Source of the DNA: Lampris incognitus
Taxonomy: Eukaryota > Chordata > Actinopteri > Lampriformes > Lampridae
Length of the DNA: 64,000 nt
Direction: 5' to 3'
Assembly: GCF_029633865.1 (NCBI RefSeq)
Contig: NC_079219.1
Span: forward strand, 19,115,963 to 19,179,962
The position numbers and the translations under genes were made by a program. The notes under the pieces were generated by a model that ran no database searches, was not told where the DNA came from, and saw only the letters and a list, made by a program, of their open reading frames with translations. This document shows, piece by piece, positions 54,801 to 55,971 of the stretch (positions within the stretch are counted from its first letter, which is position 1; each line of letters starts with the position of its first letter).

Positions 54801-55971
54801 CACGCTAATTTTCCAGCCTTTTTCATCTCTTCTTGTTCTTTCTTTGCCATAACCTCATTTGATTTTTATTACACACGGTGTGGCTTTTGTTTGTTGCTGT
54901 GGGCTCAAAATATTAGGAAGACCTGCTCTGCCCCTTTCATGGCTACTAAGCCGGTGAAATCGGGGGAAAATGTTGATCCCTTATTGTTCTAACTTTTAAA
55001 AAAAACAAAACCAACAAACGCTACGTAAAATGATAATTCATACCTGTTATTCAACAGTCAGCATTTACTGTCATAAACAGTACAAACACAAAGCTAGAAA
55101 TTTGATGATGTCATTTGAAATCCAAAGCAGCTCCATAAACATGAATGGAAAACTGATGGTTCCTTTTCCCCTCATCTGTGGAGCTTCCAAACAGTGACAT
55201 CACGAGTGTTGTCCACCGATCCCACTCTTTGAAAAGGGGAGGGGACAGAAAATGTAGATAATTTTAAAGAGGTTTCCTCGACAAAGGGGTACAACACCAC
55301 ATTGTACCTTAACTTTCTTTTCCAATTAATTCTTCAGTGCAGCTGAGTTATGAACAGATTTCCTAATATTTTGGGCATTCTGTCTTCTGCCAAGGTACTG
55401 TAATATATGGATAACATGGAAATGCATACCGGGATTACACAAAAATTAACCCTCTGTATCATTCTATGTTTTAATTTGTGCAGATCTTTTAGTTGCAGCT
55501 CTATAACAAGCTTTCCTCATGTGTTTTGTTTGTTTATTTACGACCACAAAAGTCTAAGCGGTCAAGTAATTATGACCAGTGTAGAATAGCTTTCCCTGAC
55601 CTCATACAGATGTTGTAAGAGTTTTCATCTGCTTTTGCTGAGATTTATTCCAAAAGATGAATTTCATTGTCTCTTACATGTGAGTAGTGTGAAGTTGTTT
55701 TAAAGGATTGGCCATAAGACCGGATCCTCTCGCACAAGATTTAAACATGGCCGACTATATGTTCTGTTCCCTAGTTGCAACCGTTTGGACAGAAAACGTA
55801 CCGAGCATGGTATAGCTATAGTCTTTTTAGAGTATGATTTAAATAGCTGCTCTGAATCTCACTTTTGTTCTCTCATTTAGCAAAAAGCCAAAGAGGCCTC
55901 AGAGACAGAGGCAACAAAACAACCGACTAAAACCTCTGACTCTGGCCTACGACGGGGATGCCGACATGTAG
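3690..55971 (+). CDS. thsd7a: THSD7A orthologue, spliced CDS, 5'-partial (22 exons)
   Basis: Join: 3690-3884, 6431-6659, 14773-14888, 15928-16063, 16782-16885, 18515-18709, 21221-21487, 26461-26639, 27340-27345, 27574-27707, 28345-28498, 30937-31078, 33535-33650, 34226-34343, 39215-39360, 41508-41682, 48243-48416, 51082-51180, 51379-51461, 52644-52857, 53565-53652, 55881-55971. All borders are AG/GT and codon phases agree throughout, giving 3,161 nt and ~1,052 residues. THSD7A is a large type I membrane protein built of thrombospondin type-1 repeats, known from endothelium, neurons and kidney podocytes, with a soluble form affecting endothelial migration. The window holds about 14 modules (called a-n here), then an EGF-like segment, stalk, transmembrane helix and short basic tail. 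The C-terminus ([12 protein letters not shown]) and long identical stretches such as [20 protein letters not shown] distinguish it from THSD7B. Teleosts can carry two thsd7a co-orthologues; which one this is cannot be told. Exons encoding the N-terminal third are outside the window. Confidence 0.93.
3885..4424. other. intron sequence, no gene seen
   Basis: This intronic sequence contains repeated CTGTCTGT-like stretches (4020-4140) of low complexity. No exon-like segment was found, and phase continuity between exons 1 and 2 needs none. Confidence 0.6.
4425..4800 (+). repeat. SINE A copy 1, 5'-truncated
   Basis: It starts in the tRNA-like B-box region (GCAATTCGAATCC) and runs through ACAGACACAAT, AGCGCCTCCTCTGG, TCGGAGGAGGCATGTGGTAG and the purine tail TTGGGGAGAAAA. 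It lacks the first ~50 bp of the family. Confidence 0.85.
4801..6384. other. intron sequence with GT microsatellite
   Basis: There is no gene. It contains a short CT run (5162-5176), a tandem duplication of CATCGACCCACTGAC near 5857-5887, a (GT)21 tract at 5939-5980 followed by GCGCGC, and a short dispersed repeat at 6288-6345 shared with 16240. Confidence 0.6.
5939..5980 (+). repeat. (GT)21 microsatellite
   Basis: Uninterrupted GT dinucleotides, followed by an alternating GCGCGCGTGC segment. Such purine-pyrimidine alternation favours Z-DNA. Confidence 0.95.
6385..6422 (+). repeat. (GT)19 microsatellite at the 3' splice site of exon 2
   Basis: This is an uninterrupted GT tract ending eight bases before the exon at 6431. 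In the transcript it is a UG repeat where the polypyrimidine tract should be. UG repeats bind TDP-43 and CELF proteins (known biology); an effect here is inference. Confidence 0.95.
6431..6659 (+). CDS. thsd7a: thsd7a exon 2: end of module a, most of module b
   Basis: The acceptor is unusual: a run of 19 GT units ends eight bases before the exon, leaving only GCTTCCAG as the classical 3' splice site. The exon reads [18 protein letters not shown], closing module a, then [12 protein letters not shown], opening module b, and ends [17 protein letters not shown] sequence at AA|GTAAGC (phase 2). NSS and NTT are potential N-glycosylation sites. The inserted [15 protein letters not shown] segment between WGLC and the next cysteine corresponds to the Ser/Thr-rich insert seen at this place in vertebrate THSD7A. 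Confidence 0.92.
6660..8019. other. intron sequence, purine-rich, no gene seen
   Basis: A long AG-rich stretch (about 6735-7560, many GAGAGA and GAAAGAGA segments) makes this strand markedly purine-biased. No exon or transposon coding sequence was recognised. Confidence 0.55.
8020..8330 (+). repeat. SINE B copy 2, tail type 2
   Basis: The head GGCAGCACGGTGGCGC with CTGGGTTCGAAGCCC (B box) is followed by the type 2 3' half TGCTCCTAGCTACACAGCTA, GGATGGGTTAAACGCAGAG, and a tail GGGGATTAGTAAGGTATTTC. Confidence 0.85.
9783..9822 (+). repeat. (AC)20 microsatellite
   Basis: Uninterrupted AC dinucleotides inside the longest thsd7a intron of the window. Confidence 0.95.
11267..11303 (+). repeat. (TG)18 microsatellite
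   Basis: Uninterrupted TG dinucleotides about 200 bp upstream of a SINE A copy. Confidence 0.95.
11504..11803 (-). repeat. SINE A copy 2, minus strand, internally deleted
   Basis: In reverse complement it reads the A-box GGGTAGTGTAGCGGTCTATT, CCTACAGACACAATTGGC and the tail. About 130 bp of the 3' half (TCGGAGGAGGCATG region) is missing. It is flanked by a perfect 13-bp target duplication TGGGCAGGATACC at 11491-11503 and 11804-11816. Confidence 0.9.
11804..14475. other. intron sequence, no gene seen
   Basis: Intronic DNA with no recognised exon, repeat family or RNA gene. Open frames here are short and lack family similarity. Confidence 0.55.
14476..14704 (+). repeat. SINE B copy 3, tail type 2, internally deleted
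   Basis: The head GGGGCACGGTGGCCCAGTGG is followed by GAGTTTGAACCCCGGG, then a direct jump from GTTCTCCCCGTG to GCTGCCCACTGCTCCTAGCT, and the tail AGATCAATAAAGTATCTC. It lies 70 bp upstream of exon 3. Confidence 0.85.
14773..14888 (+). CDS. thsd7a: thsd7a exon 3: end of module b, start of module c
   Basis: The acceptor is TTCTTTATAG and the donor GATGCAG|GTATAA; phase runs 2 to 1. The first base completes the lysine before [13 protein letters not shown]. It then reads [19 protein letters not shown] and [18 protein letters not shown] is nearly identical to human THSD7A. The preceding intron is 8.1 kb, the longest between coding exons in the window, and carries SINE copies close upstream (14476-14704). 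Confidence 0.92.
14889..15927. other. intron between exons 3 and 4
   Basis: One kilobase of intron. A short tandem array of GTGATACAC(A)-type units occurs at 15029-15075. Nothing else recognised. Confidence 0.6.
15928..16063 (+). CDS. thsd7a: thsd7a exon 4: rest of module c
   Basis: The acceptor is GTCTGCTCAG and the donor TTCAG|GTGAAA (phase 1 to 2). It reads [17 protein letters not shown], the basic arginine ladder that stacks on the tryptophans of a TSP1 fold, then [28 protein letters not shown]. The NGGxxCP element is the usual loop before the fourth cysteine. No in-frame stop occurs between the splice sites. Confidence 0.92.
16064..16781. other. intron between exons 4 and 5
   Basis: It holds the CAGA/GATA tetranucleotide array (16267-16474) and a short upstream segment shared with 6288. 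Nothing else recognised. Confidence 0.6.
16267..16474 (+). repeat. compound tetranucleotide array (CAGA/CTGA/GATA/GATC/GATT)
   Basis: Imperfect tandem tetranucleotides grade from CAGA/CTGA units through GATA to perfect GATC, then GATA and GATT units. It is preceded by a unique-looking segment AAATGAGACCCTGCGATCC that also heads a shorter array at 6310. Confidence 0.9.
16782..16885 (+). CDS. thsd7a: thsd7a exon 5: start of module d
   Basis: The exon starts after CCGCTCTGCAG and ends AGAG|GTACAG (phase 2 to 1). It reads [20 protein letters not shown] then [15 protein letters not shown]. The long spacing between the first cysteine (WRKC) and CGPG is characteristic of the divergent modules of THSD7 proteins and matches human [15 protein letters not shown]. 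An ATG at the exon edge is coincidental and not a start. Confidence 0.92.
16886..18514. other. intron between exons 5 and 6
   Basis: Ordinary AT-rich intron with a short A-run (17132-17140) and no gene, exon or recognised transposon. Confidence 0.6.
18515..18709 (+). CDS. thsd7a: thsd7a exon 6: end of module d, start of module e
   Basis: The acceptor follows a run of C and T ending CTCCAG, and the donor is ATAG|GTAAGG (phase 1 to 1). It reads [20 protein letters not shown], then [19 protein letters not shown] and [18 protein letters not shown]. The order of cysteines matches the vertebrate protein one for one. A dibasic-rich segment [16 protein letters not shown] spans this and the next exon. 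Confidence 0.92.
19013..19172 (+). repeat. SINE B copy 4, head only (3'-truncated)
   Basis: The head GGCGGCAAGGTGGCACAGTG, B box GGTTCAAACCC, and TGTGGAGTTTGCATGTTCTC are followed by a break after CTCTGGGTGCCG. The 3' half is absent. Confidence 0.85.
19258..19654 (+). repeat. SINE B copy 5, full-length, tail type 1
   Basis: It runs from GGGCGGCACGGTGGCATAG to the type 1 end CCCCGCGACCCTGAGTAAG. It contains an internal (GT)30 expansion at 19473-19532. It is flanked by a perfect 12-bp target duplication AAAGTGATGACA (19246-19257 and 19655-19666). Confidence 0.9.
19473..19532 (+). repeat. (GT)30 microsatellite inside SINE B
   Basis: The tract replaces the short GTGTGAATGTGTGT stretch normally found after AATTGTCCCTA in the family, so it grew from a seed within the SINE. 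Confidence 0.95.
20102..20369 (+). repeat. SINE B copy 6, 5'-truncated, tail type 1
   Basis: It begins at TCCTCGTGTCTGCATGGG and ends at GGATAATGGATGGATGGG. Perfect 11-bp target duplications TTTAGTAAAAC lie at 20091-20101 and 20370-20380, so truncation occurred on insertion. It contains (GT)14 at 20209-20237. Confidence 0.9.
20487..20940 (+). repeat. SINE A copy 3, full-length
   Basis: The head GGGTGTCCCGGTGGCGTAGC with B box GGTTCAAATCC runs through CAGACACAATTGGCTGTGTC, AGCGCCTCCTCTGG and GCATGTGGTAGTCTGCAGCC to a purine/AT-rich tail AGGGGTAAAAATAAATAAAT. Confidence 0.9.
20941..21220. other. intron sequence between SINE A copy 3 and exon 7
   Basis: Short intronic stretch with a pyrimidine-rich 3' end (CCCTTTTCCCTCTCCACTCC) leading into exon 7. 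Nothing else seen. Confidence 0.6.
21221..21487 (+). CDS. thsd7a: thsd7a exon 7: module e end and module f
   Basis: This is the longest exon here (267 nt, phase 1 to 1), after CTCCACTCCTTAG. It reads [31 protein letters not shown], then [20 protein letters not shown] and [12 protein letters not shown]. This stretch is the most conserved part of the window against human THSD7A and alone identifies the gene. NWSDC combines an N-glycosylation site with the tryptophan and first cysteine of module f. Confidence 0.95.
21488..25426. other. intron sequence, no gene seen
   Basis: Long intron with GT-type tracts (21520-21533, 22157-22180), T- and A-runs (22630-22642, 22850-22860, 24727-24736), and no recognised transposon coding sequence. 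Open frames up to 149 codons occur on both strands but none resembles a protein family I know. Confidence 0.5.
25427..25545 (+). repeat. SINE A copy 4, internally deleted to 120 bp
   Basis: The head GGCGTCTTGGTGGGGCAGCA, TCTATTCCGTTGCCTACC and GGTTCAAATCC reach GTCAGGCATC, then jump directly to the terminal ATACAATTGGGGGGGGG. About 300 bp of the body is missing. Confidence 0.8.
25850..26285 (+). repeat. SINE A copy 5, full-length
   Basis: GGGCGTCCAGGTAGCATAGC to GTACAATTGGGGAGAAAAAA. The flanks GCAATTTGTA (left) and ACAATTTGTG (right) form a probable short target duplication. It lies 175 bp upstream of exon 8. Confidence 0.9.
26461..26639 (+). CDS. thsd7a: thsd7a exon 8: end of module f, module g
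   Basis: The acceptor is CATCCTCGTTGCAG and the donor AACCAG|GTACTG (phase 1 to 0). It reads [40 protein letters not shown] and [19 protein letters not shown]. This is a canonical TSP1 module with WSNWSRC and CGSG. It ends with phase 0 just before the residues that the downstream 6-nt microexon supplies. Confidence 0.94.
26640..27339. other. intron upstream of the microexon
   Basis: A 700-nt intron, unusually free of repeats. The last 60 bases are pyrimidine-leaning (TGTGTCTCCTTTAAATCCCT) before the CAACAG acceptor of the 6-nt exon. Confidence 0.6.
27340..27345 (+). CDS. thsd7a: thsd7a exon 9: 6-nt microexon encoding Ala-Gln
   Basis: The sequence CATCACAACAG|GCCCAG|GTAAGA has an acceptor, exactly six bases and a strong donor. 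The flanking exons are both phase 0, so the codons GCC CAG insert Ala-Gln between HINQ and VYEVVPC. My recollection of human THSD7A has [11 protein letters not shown] at this point, so these two residues are expected and are found in neither flanking exon. Skipping would keep the frame. A pyrimidine-rich stretch lies 25-50 bases upstream. This is inferred from sequence, not from transcripts. Confidence 0.72.
27574..27707 (+). CDS. thsd7a: thsd7a exon 10: start of module h, first cysteine replaced
   Basis: The acceptor is CCATGTCCCCAG and the donor GTCAG|GTAAGA (phase 0 to 2). It reads [40 protein letters not shown] and TRKVR. Where the family has WSxC (human WSIC), this gene has WSVW: codon TGG at 27643-27645. 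The rest of the module, including ENCGEG and the TRKVR ladder, is conserved. The matching change in the next exon suggests the loss is real. Confidence 0.92.
27754..28188 (+). repeat. SINE A copy 6, full-length
   Basis: GGGCATCCAGGTGGTGTAGC, B box degenerate (GAGTTAGAATCCCC), CTGGTTGGTCGGGCACC, GCATGTGGTAGTCTGCAGCC, purine tail GGGGAGAAAAAGGGGG. It sits in the 637-bp intron between exons 10 and 11 and makes up two thirds of it. Confidence 0.9.
28345..28498 (+). CDS. thsd7a: thsd7a exon 11: end of module h, start of module i
   Basis: The acceptor is AATCCCACAG and the donor AGCCTA|GTAAGG (phase 2 to 0). It reads [38 protein letters not shown] and [13 protein letters not shown]. In the family the segment is SRVCKLPC; here it is ARESRLPC, with AGT (28433-28435) in place of a cysteine codon. 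[12 protein letters not shown] is identical to human. WGTWSRC opens module i. Confidence 0.92.
28499..28922. other. intron sequence, no gene seen
   Basis: Intronic DNA downstream of exon 11. It ends at the left target duplication (28908-28922) of SINE A copy 7. Confidence 0.6.
28923..29351 (+). repeat. SINE A copy 7, near full-length
   Basis: GGACGTCCGGGTAGCGTAGC to AGGGAGAAAAAGGGGGGGG. A perfect 15-bp target duplication AAAAAAGTGAGGATC lies at 28908-28922 and 29352-29366. A ~15-bp deletion removes ATCGGAGGAGGCATG. Confidence 0.92.
29367..30439. other. intron sequence with C-run, hairpin and LINE-like tail
   Basis: It contains a run of C at 29752-29767, a 20-bp-stem hairpin (29859-29904), and CTCGAGGATGAATAAAGTAT with TCTGATTTTGATT at 29954-29987, which resembles the 3' end of L2/CR1-type LINEs. 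No gene. Confidence 0.5.
29859..29904. repeat. near-perfect hairpin with G6/C6 arms
   Basis: The sequence TAAGAAAAAAACTGGGGGG, then AAAATT, then CCCCCCAGTTTTTTTTTCTT folds into a ~20-bp stem with a minimal loop. The A and T runs differ by two bases. Confidence 0.85.
30440..30900 (+). repeat. SINE A copy 8, full-length, abutting exon 12
   Basis: GGGGCGTCCGGGTAGCGTAG to the tail AGGAGGGGGGGGGAATC and A-rich end. Target duplications AGAATAGGATCGGTT (30425-30439) and AGAATAGAATCGGTT (30901-30915) differ by one base. The right duplication ends 21 bases before exon 12. Confidence 0.92.
30937..31078 (+). CDS. thsd7a: thsd7a exon 12: rest of module i
   Basis: The acceptor GTTTTGTTTCAG lies just beyond a SINE insertion that ends at 30900, with its target duplication running to 30915. 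The donor is ACAG|GTAAAG (phase 0 to 1). It reads [47 protein letters not shown]. The cysteine spacing matches human LPCNQSS...SCP...EPCNLNKNC. NIT is an N-glycosylation site. Confidence 0.9.
31079..32019. other. intron sequence, no gene seen
   Basis: Intron after exon 12 with a T-run (31241-31250) and CT/CTGT low-complexity at 31559-31600. No exon-like segment. Confidence 0.55.
32020..32901. mobile_element. foldback/MITE-like inverted-repeat element with nested SINE
   Basis: The left arm pieces 32020-32088 (starting GGACTCTTATAAATCGCACG) and 32117-32234 are repeated in reverse complement at 32832-32901 and 32335-32452. The inner arms (~118 bp) differ at only a handful of positions. The loop is 32235-32334, and the right arm is split by SINE B copy 7 (32463-32831). 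Without the SINE the element is about 510 bp. It has no coding capacity, so it is probably a non-autonomous DNA transposon; the family was not recognised. Confidence 0.8.
32463..32831 (-). repeat. SINE B copy 7, minus strand, tail type 2
   Basis: In reverse complement it reads GGCGCAGGGGTGCAGTGGTT, GGTTCAAACCC, GGGTGTTCCCCCCATGTCTG-like body and the type 2 end CTACACAGCTAGGATGGGTT, TAATTTCCCCACAGGG. It is nested in the right arm of the foldback element, so it is younger than that element. Confidence 0.85.
32902..33534. other. intron sequence before exon 13
   Basis: It begins with a perfect hairpin (TCCTAATACTG/CAGTATTAGGA, starting at 32901), then ordinary AT-rich intron with a T-rich 3' splice site. 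Confidence 0.6.
33535..33650 (+). CDS. thsd7a: thsd7a exon 13: start of module j
   Basis: The acceptor is TTTTTACACTAG and the donor GAGGAG|GTAAAC (phase 1 to 0). It reads [20 protein letters not shown] then [19 protein letters not shown]. Human has [20 protein letters not shown], so this is near identity. The preceding intron contains a large foldback repeat (32020-32901). Confidence 0.93.
33651..34225. other. intron between exons 13 and 14
   Basis: 575 nt of intron starting with a pyrimidine-rich stretch (CTTCCTTTGTTTCCTTCTTT). No repeat or gene recognised. Confidence 0.6.
34226..34343 (+). CDS. thsd7a: thsd7a exon 14: end of module j, start of module k
   Basis: The acceptor is TTTCCCCTATAG and the donor GGAAG|GTAGGG (phase 0 to 1). 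It reads [43 protein letters not shown] is a potential N-glycosylation site and WSAWSEC carries WxxW. The match to human [19 protein letters not shown] is close. Confidence 0.93.
34344..35649. other. intron sequence, no gene seen
   Basis: First part of the 4.9-kb intron between exons 14 and 15. No recognised element before the RTE LINE tail. Confidence 0.55.
35650..36047 (+). mobile_element. RTE-type LINE, ORF2 C-terminal fragment
   Basis: An open stretch (in frame up to 36020) reads [60 protein letters not shown] and [19 protein letters not shown], then a stop. The LRWxGHV...GRPxxRWxD...AxDRxxW pattern is the region after the reverse transcriptase in RTE-like elements of fish. The 3' end AGGAGCAGCTGAAAG with TAG trinucleotides also fits. 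The frame is intact over 120 codons, so insertion is fairly recent. Clade assignment is from memory. Confidence 0.65.
36099..36430 (+). repeat. SINE B copy 8, full-length, tail type 2
   Basis: GGGCCGCATGGTGGCCCAGT, GGTTTGAACCCC, TCCCACCATCAAAAACACAT, GCTCCAAGCTACATGGCTAG and the end CCCCACGGGGATTAATAAAG, with a TCTTAA repeat at the tail. Confidence 0.88.
36431..36860. other. intron sequence, AT-rich
   Basis: No gene or repeat recognised between SINE B copy 8 and the antisense zinc-finger relic. Confidence 0.55.
36861..37230 (-). pseudogene. antisense relic of a TTF-type zinc finger / hAT-derived gene
   Basis: On the minus strand one frame reads [63 protein letters not shown], a stop (TAA at 37035-37037), then [14 protein letters not shown] and [20 protein letters not shown] before a second stop. 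The FNxKWxxxxxWLxY...MYCxxC...TNNFKxxTxxxHExSxxH pattern is the TTF-type zinc finger of ZNF862-like, hAT-transposase-derived proteins; the first cysteine is Arg here. One stop in 120 codons marks a decayed copy. It is probably a fragment of a hAT transposon or processed gene. Confidence 0.5.
37231..39214. other. intron sequence with TG microsatellite
   Basis: It contains a G-run (37252-37264), a (TG)n tract at 37683-37714 followed by degenerate TGTG-rich DNA to 37845, and otherwise ordinary intron leading to exon 15. Confidence 0.55.
39215..39360 (+). CDS. thsd7a: thsd7a exon 15: end of module k, start of module l
   Basis: The exon begins after TGTTTGATCCAG, giving [49 protein letters not shown], and ends GAG|GTATGT (phase 1 to 0). 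An open frame extends upstream of the acceptor for about 110 codons, but it has no family similarity and I treat it as intron. The GKM start joins correctly to GLE-G of exon 14. Confidence 0.92.
39361..40594. other. intron sequence, no gene seen
   Basis: AT-rich intron after exon 15 up to SINE A copy 9. No recognised features. Confidence 0.55.
40595..41031 (+). repeat. SINE A copy 9, full-length
   Basis: GGCATCCAGGTAGCATAGCG to GATACGATTGGGAGAAAAAA. A perfect 14-15-bp target duplication ATTCTTACCTGGGG lies at 40580-40593 and 41032-41045. Confidence 0.92.
41046..41507. other. intron sequence before exon 16
   Basis: 460 nt of intron with a CT-rich 3' splice region (CGGTCCTCCTGTCTGTCTC). Nothing else seen. 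Confidence 0.6.
41508..41682 (+). CDS. thsd7a: thsd7a exon 16: rest of module l
   Basis: The acceptor is CTGTCTGTCTCAG and the donor CCCAG|GTAGGA (phase 0 to 1). It reads [52 protein letters not shown]. The VSDGS...VDEE..C pattern and the ILKE.C..PCP end match human THSD7A. The segment is GC-rich relative to surrounding introns. Confidence 0.92.
41683..42684. other. intron sequence, no gene seen
   Basis: Start of the 6.6-kb intron between exons 16 and 17; AT-rich with A-runs at 41971-41989. No element recognised. Confidence 0.55.
42685..43121 (+). repeat. SINE A copy 10, near full-length
   Basis: GTCCAGGTAGCGTAGCAGTC, B box GGTTTGAATCCC, through AGCGCCTCCTCTGG and GCATGTGGTAGTCTGCAGCC to a G-rich tail. 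Imperfect 15-bp target duplications AAAGTTAATGTCCAA (42670-42684) and AAAGTTAAAGTCCAA (43122-43136). Confidence 0.9.
43137..44604. other. intron sequence, no gene seen
   Basis: Intronic DNA with a short GT stretch (44451-44472) and no recognised exon or transposon. Confidence 0.5.
44605..44790 (-). mobile_element. Penelope-like element terminal fragment (short)
   Basis: The segment AAAGTTGAATCAGTTCATCT, AACGTTTCATCACTCATCTA, AGTGACCTCCTCAGTCTAAA, GGTATCCCCACC and TATAAACAGTA is shared, in order, with 60783-60960. There it is joined to a GIY-YIG endonuclease remnant, which identifies it as a Penelope-like end. Confidence 0.6.
44853..44990 (-). mobile_element. RTE-type LINE or related SINE, 3' end fragment
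   Basis: It reads AATAATAATTCTTCTTCTTT, then GTTTCTCAGGAGTCGCCACA and GTGGATTTTACAGTTTCCGC. It resembles, in reverse complement, the 3' end of the RTE-type fragment near 36000-36047 (AGGGGTCACCACAGAGGAT in complement). Short and partly unique, so only a tentative call. Confidence 0.4.
44996..47756 (-). mobile_element. L2-clade (Maui-like) LINE, 5'-truncated and decayed
   Basis: Read on the minus strand from 47756 downwards. Endonuclease remnants are [30 protein letters not shown] and [12 protein letters not shown]; the linker has [18 protein letters not shown]; the reverse transcriptase has [32 protein letters not shown] (motif A), [20 protein letters not shown] (motif B), [11 protein letters not shown] (motif C) and LNES. 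The C-terminal end includes [24 protein letters not shown] sequence near 45360-45450. Pieces lie in different frames with stops, so it is inactive. The longest intact RT piece spans 45984-46457. Confidence 0.85.
47757..48242. other. intron sequence before exon 17
   Basis: 490 nt without a recognised element, possibly including more of the LINE's 5' end that I could not place. Confidence 0.5.
48243..48416 (+). CDS. thsd7a: thsd7a exon 17: module m
   Basis: The acceptor is TTACCTCTGCAG and the donor ACTG|GTAGGA (phase 1 to 1). It reads [40 protein letters not shown] and [16 protein letters not shown]. Human has CYLKDWSSWSLC...GGIQVRSRPV at this point, with equal spacing. It follows the 6.6 kb repeat-rich intron. 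Confidence 0.92.
48417..49033. other. intron sequence with TA microsatellite and direct repeats
   Basis: It holds a (TA)24 tract at 48785-48832, a G-run (48835-48845), and two related segments (GCATCAATGGTGTTATACGT near 48856 and CCGTCAATGGTGTTTTAAGT near 48980) about 125 bp apart. The Tc1 element follows at once. Confidence 0.6.
48785..48832 (+). repeat. (TA)24 microsatellite
   Basis: An uninterrupted TA tract preceded by GTGTGTGCATACA and followed by a G-run. TA-rich DNA is a preferred Tc1 target. Confidence 0.95.
49034..50245 (-). mobile_element. Tc1-like DNA transposon, near-complete (1.2 kb)
   Basis: Terminal inverted repeats begin CACTCACTGGCCACTTTATT on the left and, in complement, CACTCACCAGCCACTTTATT on the right (about 30 bp with three mismatches). 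The element is bounded by TA dinucleotides at 49032-49033 and 50246-50247, the Tc1/mariner target duplication. The single transposase gene fills the interior. Confidence 0.93.
49066..50106 (-). CDS. Tc1-like transposase, intact 346-codon frame
   Basis: This is a cut-and-paste DDE transposase acting on its own terminal repeats. The start chosen is the Met of [20 protein letters not shown] at 50104-50106; the frame stays open 33 codons further upstream, to 50205, but that part lies outside the usual family length (~340). In order: an N-terminal helix-turn-helix ([20 protein letters not shown]), a second one around ITTHYN...[12 protein letters not shown], then the catalytic triad. The first Asp is in WSDESRF, the second in [11 protein letters not shown] and the Glu in [12 protein letters not shown] (DD34E type). 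There is no internal stop or frameshift, unusual among the otherwise decayed elements nearby, so recent arrival and possible activity are plausible. It is antisense to thsd7a within an intron. Confidence 0.93.
   Translation of the reverse strand: MGKKGDLSDFEHGMVVGARRAGLSISETADLLGFSRTTISRVYREWSEKEKISSERQFCGRKCLVDARGQRRMARLVRADRKATVTQITTHYNRGMQKSISERTTRRTLRQMGYSSGRPHRVPLLSAKNRKLRLQFAQAHQNWTIENWKNVAWSDESRFLLRHSDGRVRIWRQQHESMDPSCLVSTVQAGGGGVMVWGIFSWHTLGPLVPIEHRVNATAYLSIVADHVHPFMTTVFPSSDGYFQQDNAPCHKARIISDWFLEHDNEFTVLKWPPQSPDLNPIEHLWDVVDREIRIMDVQPTNLQQLRDAIMSIWTKLSEECFQYLVESMPRRIKAVLKAKGGPTRY
50246..51081. other. intron sequence before exon 18
   Basis: It contains an AC run and a purine-rich stretch (50370-50480, GAGAGAGA-type). 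No gene recognised. Confidence 0.6.
51082..51180 (+). CDS. thsd7a: thsd7a exon 18: start of atypical module n
   Basis: The acceptor is TTGCTCTTAG and the donor ACAG|GTCAGA (phase 1 to 1). It reads [20 protein letters not shown] then [20 protein letters not shown] and WCQRSDGINVTG are signature stretches of vertebrate THSD7A. NST and NVT are potential N-glycosylation sites. This last TSP1-like module is degenerate, lacking the usual WxxW. Confidence 0.93.
51379..51461 (+). CDS. thsd7a: thsd7a exon 19: end of module n, start of EGF-like segment
   Basis: The acceptor is TTTGACCTGCAG and the donor AGTGAG|GTGAGT (phase 1 to 0). It reads [18 protein letters not shown] then [13 protein letters not shown] is a potential glycosylation site. 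The intron before it is only 198 nt. The pattern C...C...C continues into exon 20 as an EGF-like cluster. Confidence 0.9.
51462..52643. other. intron between exons 19 and 20
   Basis: 1.2 kb AT-rich intron with a run of A/AAAC segments (51480-51660). No exon or known repeat recognised. Confidence 0.6.
52644..52857 (+). CDS. thsd7a: thsd7a exon 20: EGF-like segment and extracellular stalk
   Basis: The acceptor is GCCCTCTGCAG and the donor CCAG|GTCAGA (phase 0 to 1). It reads [33 protein letters not shown], then the stalk [20 protein letters not shown] and [12 protein letters not shown]. CxCxxGYTEV is EGF-like and matches human CHCEEGYTEV. The Pro/Thr-rich stalk before the membrane is suited to O-glycosylation and shedding, although no cleavage site can be pointed to. 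Confidence 0.93.
52858..53564. other. intron between exons 20 and 21
   Basis: 707 nt of intron, no element recognised. Confidence 0.6.
53565..53652 (+). CDS. thsd7a: thsd7a exon 21: transmembrane helix
   Basis: The acceptor is CCTCTTCCACAG and the donor GCTTG|GTGAGT (phase 1 to 2). It reads [20 protein letters not shown] then FIISMIYLA, with the split codon giving Cys. A ~23-residue hydrophobic helix starts after the basic KLK; type I topology follows from the extracellular modules preceding it. The sequence is almost identical to human THSD7A. Confidence 0.94.
53839..54113 (+). other. candidate stop-containing cassette exon in last thsd7a intron
   Basis: After a long U-rich tract (TCTTTATTTTGCTCTCC and more) an AG at 53837-53838 would join the transmembrane exon (phase 2) in frame. 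This would give Cys plus a 48-residue tail that includes [19 protein letters not shown] and [12 protein letters not shown] and stops at TAA 53984-53986. A strong donor CAG|GTGAGG follows at 54114. Inclusion would replace the conserved tail, or trigger decay because the stop is 127 nt upstream of the next junction. I know of no such isoform. Prediction only; the AG at 53834-53835 would also be in frame. Confidence 0.35.
54114..55880. other. last intron, remainder
   Basis: 1.8 kb between the candidate cassette exon and the final exon. No AATAAA was noticed that would make the candidate an alternative last exon. No repeat recognised. Confidence 0.5.
55881..55971 (+). CDS. thsd7a: thsd7a exon 22: cytoplasmic tail and stop
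   Basis: The acceptor is GTTCTCTCATTTAG. The exon completes Cys and reads [29 protein letters not shown], followed by TAG at 55969-55971. This 29-residue basic tail with the YDGDADM end is the diagnostic C-terminus of THSD7A. It is slightly longer than the human tail through extra Arg/Gln residues. Transcription continues into a ~2 kb 3' UTR. Confidence 0.95.
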